Of a DNA stretch of 64,000 bases, positions 50,687-58,210 are shown one piece after another; position 1 is the stretch's first letter, and each line of letters opens with the position of its first letter. A program made the translations under genes and the position numbers. The stretch spans positions 349,733 to 413,732 of the forward strand of contig NZ_MPIN01000004.1 of assembly GCF_001887355.1 (NCBI RefSeq). The letters are read 5' to 3'. The notes below the pieces were generated by a model. The model was given only the letters and a program-made list of their open reading frames with translations. It made no database searches and had not been told where the DNA came from. Source of the DNA: Cystobacter ferrugineus (GTDB lineage Bacteria > Myxococcota > Myxococcia > Myxococcales > Myxococcaceae).

Positions 50687-51208
50687 TCAAATTGCCAGTG
50701 CCACGAGGAAGCGGGAGACCATGTTATAGGCCGCGACTGTGGCGACGGCCTCGACTGTCCCGGTCTCGCCGAAAAGACGAGTGAGCTCCAAAATGACGTT
50801 GGCGTCCACGCTGACTCGCCTGGTGGACTGATCGGTGAGGGCGATCAGGGCGCGCTCTTTCTCGTTAAACAAGGGGCTGGTGACGTGCTGTGCCTTGATG
50901 GCCTCACACTTTTCCTCGGTGCCGCCGGCCTGCAGGTAGGCTGGGTAATGGACGCCCCACTCGAAGTCGGCACCGTTCAGCACGGCCACGCGCAGCATGA
51001 TCAGTTCTCGATATTCCAGCGGCAGGCTGAAGTCAGCGCGCACGCGGCGCAGCAGTTCGTTCCATCCTGTCGCAAGTGGAAAGCTTCTCAACAGAACTCG
51101 ATCAATGCCAATCAGTTCGCCGTTCGGACGGCGGGCCTTCATGGCTGTGAGCAACTCGGGGGGAGCCGGCTCGCCGTCTTGCCACGCAGTGATCCTTACG
51201 CTACTCAT
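50687..51208 (-). CDS. Carboxymuconolactone-decarboxylase-family protein
   Basis: A 173-residue all-helical protein from ATG 51208 (GAGAGAAACC upstream). LPLEYRELIMLRVAVLNGAD, FEWGVHYPAYLQAGGTEEKC and ALIALTDQSTRRVSVDANVI are typical of the CMD/AhpD-like family with the E-H-x-x-x-A pattern; no CxxC is present, so it is not an AhpD-type peroxidase partner. One line of the gene counts at 47% G+C, far below the neighbours. It lies between 40-bp direct repeats beside a transposase relic, so it was probably brought in by transfer. Confidence 0.8.
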   Translation of the reverse strand: MSSVRITAWQDGEPAPPELLTAMKARRPNGELIGIDRVLLRSFPLATGWNELLRRVRADFSLPLEYRELIMLRVAVLNGADFEWGVHYPAYLQAGGTEEKCEAIKAQHVTSPLFNEKERALIALTDQSTRRVSVDANVILELTRLFGETGTVEAVATVAAYNMVSRFLVALAI

Positions 51209-51351
51209 GGTTTCTCTCGACAAGGTAAAGATTGCTTCACGTTGTGTGTAGCGTGAGAATTATTGAGCTGGTCCCAGAATCCAACAACTGTTATATTCTT
51301 TGCTCAATACAAAGAAAAACTTTCTGACCATGAAGTCGCCGATCTTCCTGA

Positions 51352-51546
51352 ATGCGTGTCCCCCAAGAAGGTGAGGATGGCGCGAGCGTGGCACCTGAGG
51401 CAGCGGTCAGGAAGGCGCCCAAGAAGGAGCGGATGCCGCGAGTGGACTGGGCGAAGCTGCTGCGCAGGACATTCGCGTTGGATGTCTTCACCTGGGCCTG
51501 GTGTGGAGGCGGCAGCGCAGGGGCCCCCCAGCACGCGTGGTGTTGA
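51352..51546 (+). pseudogene. IS91-type transposase C-terminal relic
   Basis: The frame encodes KAPKKERMPRVDWAKLLRRT then FALDVFTWAWCGG and stops soon after. WAxLLxRxFxxDVxxCxxCGG is the conserved C-terminal zinc-knuckle end of IS91/IS801-type transposases; here the first Cys is Trp and the rest is missing. The flanks 51209-51351 and 51547-51604 hold no gene; 51230-51360 is unusually A+T-rich (about 42% G+C). It is a relic, not an active element. Confidence 0.6.
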
Positions 51547-51604
51547 GCCTCGAGCAGTCACGGTGCCCAGTCGCCCACGCCCCTGCTGCCCCCCCTGGGG
51601 GGGG

Positions 51605-52522
51605 CTACCTGGGCCGGCGTGTGCCCAATGGGGCTGCACCGCGTCTCCACCGGCCCGGCGCACAGCCCTCGTGGCACCCGTCAGCAGCCCTCCTCGACCC
51701 CTCGGCTCCAGCTCTCTCCCTCAACACGGCCCCCATCCCGCCTATACGCCCGCGCATGTAGGCCTGGGGGCTGCACCCCATGTCGGTACGGAACGCGTAC
51801 ACGAAAGCGGACGTCGAGCCGTAGCCGAGCTCCATGGCCGTCCGGGTCACGTCCAGGCCGCCGCCTAGCAGTTCAATCGCCTTGAACAGCCGCAGGCGGC
51901 GGCGCCAAGAGCGCAGGCTCATGCCCACCTCCGCCTCGAAGCGGCGGGCCAGGGTCCGTTCCGACATTCCAAGCTCCCGGCCCCACGCCTCCGGCCCACG
52001 TGGGTCGGCCGGGTCCGCGTAGAGCGCCTCGCACAGCGCCGTCAGGGATGATCCCCCGCGTGGCCACGGGAGCGCGCCCGGGAGGGGTCGCGCGCGCCGG
52101 AGCTGGTCAAGGATCAGGTCCGTCACACGGCGGGCATAGCCGTCACGATCCTCCTCTCCCTCGAGCGCGGTGGCCTCGACGATGAGAGCCTTCAGAAGCG
52201 GCGTGACGCCGAACACGGTCGGACTCATTGGGAGGCCACAGCCGGCCTCGTCGGCGATCCAGAGACTGCGGAACTCCGCCCCGAGCAGTGAGCCGATCCG
52301 GTGCCGCAGGCCTGTCGGTAGCCAGACGGCCTGCTCCGGCGAGATCACGAAGGAGCGCCCCTCCACCGCCACCGTCAGCACGCCAGAGATCGCGTAAGCC
52401 ATCTGGTTCCAGCGGTGCATGTGCTCCGGGAAGTAGTGGCGCGCCGGGATCGACTGTGCGCGCACGGTCATCGGTTGGGGCGGCGCCAGGCCGGGTGGTG
52501 CCTCGATTGCCTCCCATGTCAT
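51605..52522 (-). CDS. AraC-family regulator with extended C-terminus
   Basis: A 305-residue regulator. The N-terminal cupin-like domain (ARHYFPEHMHRWNQMAYAIS, GVLTVAVEGRSFVISPEQAV) senses a ligand. The C-terminal AraC domain has two helix-turn-helices (WGRELGMSERTLARRFEAEV and VTRTAMELGYGSTSAFVYAF) and the usual end GCSPQAYMRGR. The last 45 residues run through the 40-bp repeat into unrelated sequence, so the natural C-terminus was probably shorter and has been replaced. It is divergent from the TPR gene at 52653. Confidence 0.87.
   Translation of the reverse strand: MTWEAIEAPPGLAPPQPMTVRAQSIPARHYFPEHMHRWNQMAYAISGVLTVAVEGRSFVISPEQAVWLPTGLRHRIGSLLGAEFRSLWIADEAGCGLPMSPTVFGVTPLLKALIVEATALEGEEDRDGYARRVTDLILDQLRRARPLPGALPWPRGGSSLTALCEALYADPADPRGPEAWGRELGMSERTLARRFEAEVGMSLRSWRRRLRLFKAIELLGGGLDVTRTAMELGYGSTSAFVYAFRTDMGCSPQAYMRGRIGGMGAVLRERAGAEGSRRAADGCHEGCAPGRWRRGAAPLGTRRPR
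51704..51743 (+). repeat. 40-bp direct repeat, right copy
   Basis: Exact match of 50632-50671. On the minus strand it encodes RIGGMGAVLRERAGA-type residues at the end of the AraC protein. Confidence 0.9.
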
Positions 52523-52652
52523 GTCCGGTCTCCAGGTTGGCTGTTGGTCTACATGATTTGGCAGGTTGTCGAAATACGGACAGGAGGCTTTCCCGTATAG
52601 ATCGTTGGAACGAGCGCCGAAGCCCGTCCGCTCTCAGAGCGAGGAGCCTGCC

Positions 52653-53972
52653 ATGACCCACCTCGACAGCCGAGGCCTGCCACTCTCGACCACGTCCGAC
52701 CACGCGGCCGAACGCTACCGGGAGGGGAGCGACCTGCTCCTCTCGACCTGGCCCGGTGCCGCGGAGGCCCTGGAGGAGGCAATCGCCGCCGACCCGGACT
52801 TCGCTCTCGCCCATGCGGCGCGCGCGCGCCTGCATGCCATCCGTGCCGAACCGGCGAAGGCCCGGGCGCGGATCGCGACGGCGGAAGAGATGGTCGCCCG
52901 GCGTGGGACCGAGCGGGAGCGGAGCCATGTGGACATCCTGTCCCTCGCCATCAACGGCCAGTCGGCAAAAGCGCTGGAGCGGGCGCTCGCACACGTCGAC
53001 ATCTGGCCGCGGGACATCCTGATCCTCTCGCTGCCTCTCGGCGCCTTCGGGCTCTTCGCCTTCTCCGGGATGACGGACCACGACCAGGCGCGCGTGGAGC
53101 TCTGCGAGCGCCATGCCCGGCACTTCGACGCCGACGATTGGTGGTTCCTCACCTACCGGGGCTGGGCCCATGCGGAGAACGGCAACGTGACGCTCGGCCG
53201 AACCCTCACGCAGCGCGGCTACGACCTGCGGACCCACAACGCGAACGCGGCACACGCGCTCGCGCACGTCATGTATGAGGGCGGCGCAGGCGAGGAAGCG
53301 GAGAAGCTGATCGCGAACTGGCTGCCGGGCTATGACCACGCCGGAATCCTCCATGGCCATATCGCCTGGCACTCGGCCCTCGGCGCCCTGGAGCGGGGTG
53401 ATCCGGAGCGGGCCCTCGCAATCTACGCGGAGTACATCCAGCCGTCGGTTTCGGCCGGAATGCCGGTCAATGTGGTCAGCGACACCGCCTCTTTCCTGTG
53501 GCGGCTCCAGGCCTACGGCCACACGGTGCCGGCGGGGCTGTGGGAGGCGGCGGCGGCCTATGCTGGGGGAGTCTTCCAAAAGGCTGGCTTCGCCTTCGCT
53601 GATGTCCACATGGCCCTCATCGCGGCGGCGACCGGCGACAGGGCCGCGGTGGAGCAGCGCGTGGAGGCGTTGACGGGCCTGCTCGAGGCGGGGGCCCTGG
53701 CCGCCGGACCGGTGGTGCCGGCGATCTGCCGCGCCGCCCTTGCCTTCGAGGAGGAAGACTACGCGGGCTGCGCCCGCCTCCTGGAGCCGCTCGCGACCGA
53801 GGTCGTGCGTATCGGCGGCAGCGGCGCTCAGCGCGAGGTATTCGAGGACATGCTCCTCGTCGCCCTGATGCGGAGCGGCGAGGCCGTGAAGGCTCGTGAG
53901 CTTCTCGGCCGCCGCCTGCACCGCCGCCCGTCACCGCGCGACACGCGCTGGTATGGTCTGCTCACGGCCTGA
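52653..53972 (+). CDS. TPR protein, TTC38-like
   Basis: A 439-residue cytoplasmic protein from ATG 52653 (GAGGAGCCTGCC). It consists of helical repeats and conserved blocks of the tetratricopeptide-38 family: EAIAADPDFALAHAARARLH, ERERSHVDILSLAINGQSAK, HAVxHVMYEGG-like AHALAHVMYEGGAGEEAEKL, and HGHIAWHSALGALERGD. The cellular role of the family is not known. The MFS gene begins 8 bp after it, and the AraC regulator is divergent with 130 bp between; the three probably form a regulated unit. Confidence 0.8.
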   Translation: MTHLDSRGLPLSTTSDHAAERYREGSDLLLSTWPGAAEALEEAIAADPDFALAHAARARLHAIRAEPAKARARIATAEEMVARRGTERERSHVDILSLAINGQSAKALERALAHVDIWPRDILILSLPLGAFGLFAFSGMTDHDQARVELCERHARHFDADDWWFLTYRGWAHAENGNVTLGRTLTQRGYDLRTHNANAAHALAHVMYEGGAGEEAEKLIANWLPGYDHAGILHGHIAWHSALGALERGDPERALAIYAEYIQPSVSAGMPVNVVSDTASFLWRLQAYGHTVPAGLWEAAAAYAGGVFQKAGFAFADVHMALIAAATGDRAAVEQRVEALTGLLEAGALAAGPVVPAICRAALAFEEEDYAGCARLLEPLATEVVRIGGSGAQREVFEDMLLVALMRSGEAVKARELLGRRLHRRPSPRDTRWYGLLTA

Positions 53973-53980
53973 GGCTCCCC

Positions 53981-55228
53981 ATGTCACATGCTGATGCCAA
54001 CGCCGCGACCAGGCTCGTGCCCGCGAGCCGTTCCGGGGATGCCGATGTTCTGAGGCTCGCGGTCGCGCAGGCGCTCGCCGGGGCGAACTCGGCGGTCGTC
54101 TACGCAACCGGTGCCCTCGTCGGCAACATGCTCGCCCCCAGCAAGGCGCTGGCCACGCTGCCGATCTCCGTCTTCGTGGTGGGGATGGCGGCTTGCACCC
54201 TGCCGGCCGGTGCCATGGCCCGGCGCCACGGCCGCCGCGCCGCGTTCCTGACGGGAACGGGATGTGGCGTGCTCGTCGGGGTGTTGGCCGCCCTGGCGGT
54301 CGTGCTGGGCTCGTTCTGGCTGTTCTGCGCGGCGACGTTCTTCGGCGGGGCCTACGCCGCCGTGGTCCTCTCGTTTCGTTTCGCCGCCGCCGATTGCGTT
54401 CCGCCGGAGCGACGCGCGCGAGCCCTGTCCGCCGTCATGGCGGGCGGAGTGTTCGCCGGAGTCATCGGTCCCCAGCTCGTCACCTACACCATGGACCTGT
54501 GGCGGCCCTACCTGTTCGCGGCGACGTTCCTGGCGCAAGCCGCTGTCGCGGCCGTGTCCGCCCTCGTCCTGCTCGGCGTCCGGGTTCCGATGCCGACGGC
54601 GGCGGAGGTGGCCGGCGGCCGCCCGCTCGGTGCCATCGTGCGCCAGCCCCGCTTCATCACCGCCGTGATCTGCGGGGTCGTCTCCTACACGCTCATGAAC
54701 TTCATCATGACGGCCGCCCCCCTGGCGATGCACCTGTGCGGCCTGTCGCGGGAGACGTCCAATCTGGGCCTGCAGTGGCACATCATGGCGATGTACGCCC
54801 CGAGCTTCTTCACCGGGCGGCTGATCGCGCGCTTCGGCGCGCCCCGCGTGGTGGGCGCCGGATTGGCCTTGACCACCGCATCCGCTGCCATCGGGCTGAT
54901 GGGGGTGGATGTGGCGCATTTCTGGCTGACCCTGATCCTGCTCGGTGTTGGCTGGAACTTCGGCTTCCTGGGCGCTTCGGCTCTCGTGCTGGAGTGCCAC
55001 CGTCCCGAGGAACGGACGCGGGCGCAGTCGCTCAACGACTTCATCGTGTTCGGGACGATGGCCCTGGGCTCCTTCTCGTCCGGTGGCCTGCTGACGGCCT
55101 ATGGATGGGACACGGTGCTCTGGGTGTCGTTCGTTCCCCTCGCGGTCGCGGTTGCGGCTCTCGCCTCCACGGCCTCCTCTCGCATCAGTCGCTCACGGAC
55201 TCCTCCCCACGCGGGCGGCGTCTCGTGA
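53981..55228 (+). CDS. MFS transporter
   Basis: A 415-residue protein with twelve hydrophobic segments. The loop between helices 2 and 3 reads GAMARRHGRRAAFLTGTGCG (the MFS G-x-x-x-D-R-x-G-R-R pattern in degenerate form). Helices 4-5 include RARALSAVMAGGVFAGVIGP and the second half has FTGRLIARFGAPRVVGAGLA. It is probably a drug or metabolite exporter; substrate unknown. It is in an operon with the TTC38-like gene. Confidence 0.87.
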   Translation: MSHADANAATRLVPASRSGDADVLRLAVAQALAGANSAVVYATGALVGNMLAPSKALATLPISVFVVGMAACTLPAGAMARRHGRRAAFLTGTGCGVLVGVLAALAVVLGSFWLFCAATFFGGAYAAVVLSFRFAAADCVPPERRARALSAVMAGGVFAGVIGPQLVTYTMDLWRPYLFAATFLAQAAVAAVSALVLLGVRVPMPTAAEVAGGRPLGAIVRQPRFITAVICGVVSYTLMNFIMTAAPLAMHLCGLSRETSNLGLQWHIMAMYAPSFFTGRLIARFGAPRVVGAGLALTTASAAIGLMGVDVAHFWLTLILLGVGWNFGFLGASALVLECHRPEERTRAQSLNDFIVFGTMALGSFSSGGLLTAYGWDTVLWVSFVPLAVAVAALASTASSRISRSRTPPHAGGVS

Positions 55229-55283
55229 ATGGCAGTCGTTCGAGGGGTAGGGCCTGATCACCGATGTTGAAGGAGACGTCGCG

Positions 55284-55790
55284 ATGTCGATGAGCCGCAG
55301 GGACATTCTCGGGAGGCTGCTGCTGGGGCTGTGGGTGCTGGCGTCCGGCTGCGACGTCTACGACAAGCCCCACCGCCCGGTGCCGGACACGTTCAAGGCG
55401 CACTTCGCGGATGGGACCCCGCTGGATCGCCAGGCGCTGCTGGGCCGCCCCTGGGTCATCAACCTCTGGGTGCCTGGTTGACTCTCCTGCGTTCGGGAGT
55501 TGCCCGAACTCGAGAAGGTCCGCCGCGAGTATGAGGGGAAGGGCGTGGGCTTCGTGGCCCTCTCCCTGCTCGAGGTGGAGCGTGTGCCCACGGTGGCGCA
55601 GCAGCTTGGGGTGCGGATGCGCCTGGCCTATGCGGAGGGGGAGGTTCTCGGGCCCTTGGGGGTGAACCAGGTGCCCTCCACCGTTTTCATCGATGCGCGG
55701 GGCGTCATCGTGGCGTCGGTCAGCGGGGAGCGGGACCAGGATTTCTTCGAGCGGAGGGTGCGCGAACTGCTCGAGGCGCACGCGCGCTAG
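55284..55790 (+). CDS. TlpA-like thioredoxin-fold lipoprotein, probable selenoprotein (in-frame TGA = Sec66)
   Basis: From ATG 55284 (GAAGGAGACGTCGC upstream) the frame gives a lipobox (WVLASGC), then PWVINLWVPG, a TGA at 55479-55481, and without frame change LSCVRELPELEKV on to VNQVPSTVFIDARG and a stop at 55790. In TlpA proteins the text at this place is NLWATWCGPCVRELPELE, so the TGA takes the position of the first redox Cys, giving UxxC. The sequence after it is fully conserved and in frame. A 7-bp hairpin follows at the right distance for a bacterial SECIS. The 168-residue product would be a periplasmic thiol/selenol reductase. A nonsense mutation is the alternative. Confidence 0.75.
55491..55509 (+). 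promoter_or_regulatory. Putative bacterial SECIS hairpin
   Basis: GTTCGGG (55491-55497), loop AGTTG (55498-55502), CCCGAAC (55503-55509): seven perfect pairs. Sixteen bases separate the TGA from the loop, and the loop has G at its second position. Both agree with the accepted bacterial SECIS rules (stem, small loop with G in the first two bases, 16-37 bases from UGA). CTC and GAG further out may extend the stem. Confidence 0.6.
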
Positions 55791-55897
55791 CTCGCGCCAG
55801 GGCACGCATCGTCATGCCCTGGCAATTGGATACGTTGGCGACAGGCGAGGTTGCTGAACGGGCGAATCCTCTTCCAGGAGTCTGGCTCTAAAAGGAC

Positions 55898-56323
55898 ATG
55901 ACTTCTTCCATCCTCCTTCCTCTCCTGGGCGGAGCGCTCATCGGGCTGAGTGCCTCCCTTCTCCTCCTGGCCAATGGCCGGGTGGCCGGCATCAGCGGTG
56001 TGGTGGGCTCGCTGCTGGCGCCCGTCCATGGCGACATCGCCTGGCGCGTGCTCTTCTTCGGCGGGTTGCTCACCGGCGGCCTGCTGCTGGCGTGGCTGCG
56101 CCCCGCGTCCTTCGCGGCTCCGGCGTCCCTGAACCCGGGCGGAGTGGCCCTGCTGGTGGCGGCCGGCCTGCTGGTCGGATTCGGTTCGCGGCTGGGCAAC
56201 GGCTGCACCAGTGGACATGGCGTCTGCGGCATCAGCCGGGGCTCGGCCCGGTCCATCGCGGCCACGCTCACCTTCATGGCCACGGGCATCCTCACCGTCT
56301 TCCTGGCCCGCCACGTCTTCTAG
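55898..56323 (+). CDS. YeeE/YedE-family half-transporter 1
   Basis: A 141-residue membrane protein with about four helices and the YeeE/YedE signature [20 protein letters not shown] (Cys for sulfur-compound passage) near residue 105. Full-length TsuA/YeeE imports thiosulfate, and YedE relatives are tied to selenium. Here the function is split in two genes; the partner begins 12 bp downstream. The preceding gap (55791-55897) shows no shared promoter motif. Substrate (thiosulfate, selenium or sulfide) is inferred. Confidence 0.87.
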   Translation: MTSSILLPLLGGALIGLSASLLLLANGRVAGISGVVGSLLAPVHGDIAWRVLFFGGLLTGGLLLAWLRPASFAAPASLNPGGVALLVAAGLLVGFGSRLGNGCTSGHGVCGISRGSARSIAATLTFMATGILTVFLARHVF

Positions 56324-56335
56324 AGAGAGTTCCCC

Positions 56336-56797
56336 ATGTGTCCCAACATCAGTGCGTTCCTCAGCGGTCTCATCTTCGCCCTCGGCCTGGGCCTCAGCGG
56401 CATGACGGACCCGGCCAACGTCCTGGGCTTCCTCGACATCGCCGGCGGCTGGGACTTCCGGCTCGCCTTCGTCATGGGCGGCGCCATCGCCGTGCACGCG
56501 GCGCTGCGGCCCCTCATCTACAAACGGGAGCGGCCCCTGTTCGCCCCGAAGTTCCCCGCCTTCTCCGTCAGCGGGGTGGACCGCGGGCTCCTCGTGGGCG
56601 CGGGCCTCTTCGGCGTGGGCTGGGGTCTTGGCGGCTACTGCCCAGGACCCGCGCTCACCTCGTTCGCCACCGGTGCGACGCAGTTGCTCGTCTTCGTGCC
56701 CGCCATGTTCGCCGGCATGTACCTCGCCCAGGTGCTGCAAGCGCGGCGGAGCGCGAGCGCGGGGACTCCGAGCCTGGGCGCGACGCCCGCTCCGTAG
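56336..56797 (+). CDS. YeeE/YedE-family half-transporter 2 (DUF6691-like)
   Basis: A 153-residue membrane protein: MCPNISAFLSGLIFALGLGL and SGMTDPANVLGFLDIAGGWD, then the Cys motif GVGWGLGGYCPGPALTSFAT. It is the complementary half to the upstream gene (GNGCTSGHG there, GGYCPGPAL here), together making one YeeE-like pore. Such pairs are common near persulfide dioxygenases and rhodaneses, as in this island. Confidence 0.87.
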   Translation: MCPNISAFLSGLIFALGLGLSGMTDPANVLGFLDIAGGWDFRLAFVMGGAIAVHAALRPLIYKRERPLFAPKFPAFSVSGVDRGLLVGAGLFGVGWGLGGYCPGPALTSFATGATQLLVFVPAMFAGMYLAQVLQARRSASAGTPSLGATPAP

Positions 56798-56856
56798 CCC
56801 CGGTGCGCCTGCCGCCGCGGGAGGAGGGTTCCTCCACCGCGATGGCGTCATCCCTC

Positions 56857-56885
56857 GGGAACTTTTCTCAACCGCCGCCGTGTCC
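56857..56885 (+). promoter_or_regulatory. ECF-type promoter A
   Basis: GGGAACTT (56857-56864), 14 bp, CGTGTCC (56879-56885), immediately before the ECF sigma gene. Start codon GTG is only 9 bases beyond the -10, so the mRNA is nearly leaderless if this is used. Suggests self-activation. Confidence 0.75.
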
Positions 56886-56894
56886 TGGAGAAAC

Positions 56895-57416
56895 GTGAGC
56901 AGCCGGTCCTTCATCGAACGTGCCCTGGAGCACCTGCCCGCCCTCCGGCGGGTAGGACGGCGCCTGACGGGCAGCCCCGCCGAGGCGGATGACCTCGTGC
57001 AGGAGACGGTGGCACGTGCGCTGGAACGGCACGGCGAGCTGCGCGACCCCGAGCGCCTGAAGGGCTGGCTGCTCGCCGTGCAGCGCACCGTCTTCCTCAA
57101 CTCCCGCCGGGGACTGCGTCCCCATTTGGAGGTGCTGGAGGGCGGTCTGGGGAAGGATGCCGTTCCCGAGCCTTCCGCGGACCTGGAGGCGGAGCTGCAC
57201 GCCCATACGCTCAGCTCGGGCATGAAGGCGGCGCTGGAGTCGGTGGCCCCCGAGTGGCGTGATGCGCTGTGGCTGCGAGAAGTCGAAGAGCTGAGTTACG
57301 AGGAGATCGCCCAGGTGCAGGGCTGCCCGGTGGGCACCGTGCGCTCGCGCCTTGCGCGGGCCCGGGTGGCGATGCTCGACTTCCTCGAGAAGGAGAAGGC
57401 GCATGGAAGCCTGTAG
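56895..57416 (+). CDS. ECF-family RNA polymerase sigma factor
   Basis: A 173-residue ECF sigma: region 2 (GSPAEADDLVQETVARALER, RLKGWLLAVQRTVFLNSRRG) and region 4 (LESVAPEWRDALWLREVEEL, SYEEIAQVQGCPVGTVRSRL, ARARVAML). I start it at GTG 56895 (CTGGAGAAAC). It overlaps the anti-sigma gene by 14 bp. The same promoter motif precedes this gene and three other units of the sulfur island, so it most likely transcribes itself and them. Confidence 0.9.
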   Translation: MSSRSFIERALEHLPALRRVGRRLTGSPAEADDLVQETVARALERHGELRDPERLKGWLLAVQRTVFLNSRRGLRPHLEVLEGGLGKDAVPEPSADLEAELHAHTLSSGMKAALESVAPEWRDALWLREVEELSYEEIAQVQGCPVGTVRSRLARARVAMLDFLEKEKAHGSL

Positions 57417-58161
57417 CCCGGAGTGGCAGGAGCGTCTCTCCGCATGGTTCGACGGGGAGGTCCAGGCACACGAGCGGCAGCTCGTGGAGCTTCACCTGGC
57501 CCGATGCGTGGGCTGTGCCCGGGAGGCGGCCCGCTATGCCCCGCTGCGCGAGGCGCTGAAGGCCCAGGCCGCCACGGAGACGCACGTGCCGCCCGAGCTG
57601 ACGGAGCGCGTCGCCCGGCTGGCTCCGCGCTCCCGTCCCGCTTCCTGGCGGCGATGGATGGTGGGCCTGGCGGCGGCGCTCGCGTCCGTGGGCGTCCTCT
57701 GGACGTCGTGGCCCAGCGGCATGAATGACGCGCTGGCGATGGACCTCGAGCGGCACCACCTCAAGGCCTTCTCGCGCGCCAGCCCCTGCGAGTTCGAGTC
57801 CTCGGACCCGGCCGCGGTGAAGGCGTGGGTGGAGCGGGAGGTGGGCTACGTGGTGGAGGTGCCGGTGGTACCCGGCGCGACGCTGCTGGGCGCCCGCCGC
57901 TGCCGGCTGCATGGACAGCTCTCCGCCTCGCTGCTGTACCGGCACGAGGGTGGCAAGGCGATGACGCTCTTCCTGCCGCCGCCGGGCTCGACCGCGGCGC
58001 GGGAGGCGGCGAGCTTCGCGGGAGAGGAGACGCGCTGCACGCAGGGCCCCGTGGGTGAGCGCATCTGCGTGGCGCCGCGCGGGGGCGGACAGGCCGCGCT
58101 GGCCGTCTCCGAGATGGAGACGTCGGTGCTTGTCGACGCCCTGGCCCGCCTGGCTCCTTGA
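57403..58161 (+). CDS. Membrane anti-sigma factor (zinc-finger type)
   Basis: A 252-residue protein from ATG 57403. The N-terminal domain has the anti-sigma zinc finger HLARCVGCARE (H-x3-C-x2-C), which in many systems is redox-sensitive. A membrane helix (WRRWMVGLAAALASVGVLWT, about 80-98) leads to a periplasmic domain of 150 residues with several Cys (C-E, C-R-L, C-T, C-V), which may sense oxidised or reactive sulfur species. Overlap with the sigma gene supports stoichiometric production. Confidence 0.87.
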   Translation: MEACSPEWQERLSAWFDGEVQAHERQLVELHLARCVGCAREAARYAPLREALKAQAATETHVPPELTERVARLAPRSRPASWRRWMVGLAAALASVGVLWTSWPSGMNDALAMDLERHHLKAFSRASPCEFESSDPAAVKAWVEREVGYVVEVPVVPGATLLGARRCRLHGQLSASLLYRHEGGKAMTLFLPPPGSTAAREAASFAGEETRCTQGPVGERICVAPRGGGQAALAVSEMETSVLVDALARLAP

Positions 58162-58173
58162 GGGCTCGCGGCC

Positions 58174-58202
58174 GGGAACTTTCGAGGGCTCCGCTCGTGT
58201 CC
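58174..58202 (+). promoter_or_regulatory. ECF-type promoter B
   Basis: GGGAACTT (58174-58181), 14 bp, CGTGTCC (58196-58202). ATG 58211 follows 8 bases later, again implying a near-leaderless mRNA. Confidence 0.75.
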
Positions 58203-58210
58203 TCGCGGGC

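Noticed and set aside
53981-55228. ECF-type promoter motif before the TlpA-like and YeeE genes
   Set aside because: No GGGAACT-N14-CGTG arrangement is present in 55229-55283 or 55791-55897, so I do not place these genes in that regulon.
55284-55481. A simple nonsense mutation splitting the TlpA-like gene
   Set aside because: Not excluded, but the TGA is exactly at the redox Cys, the reading frame and conservation continue, and a SECIS-like hairpin follows. Chance would have to explain all three.
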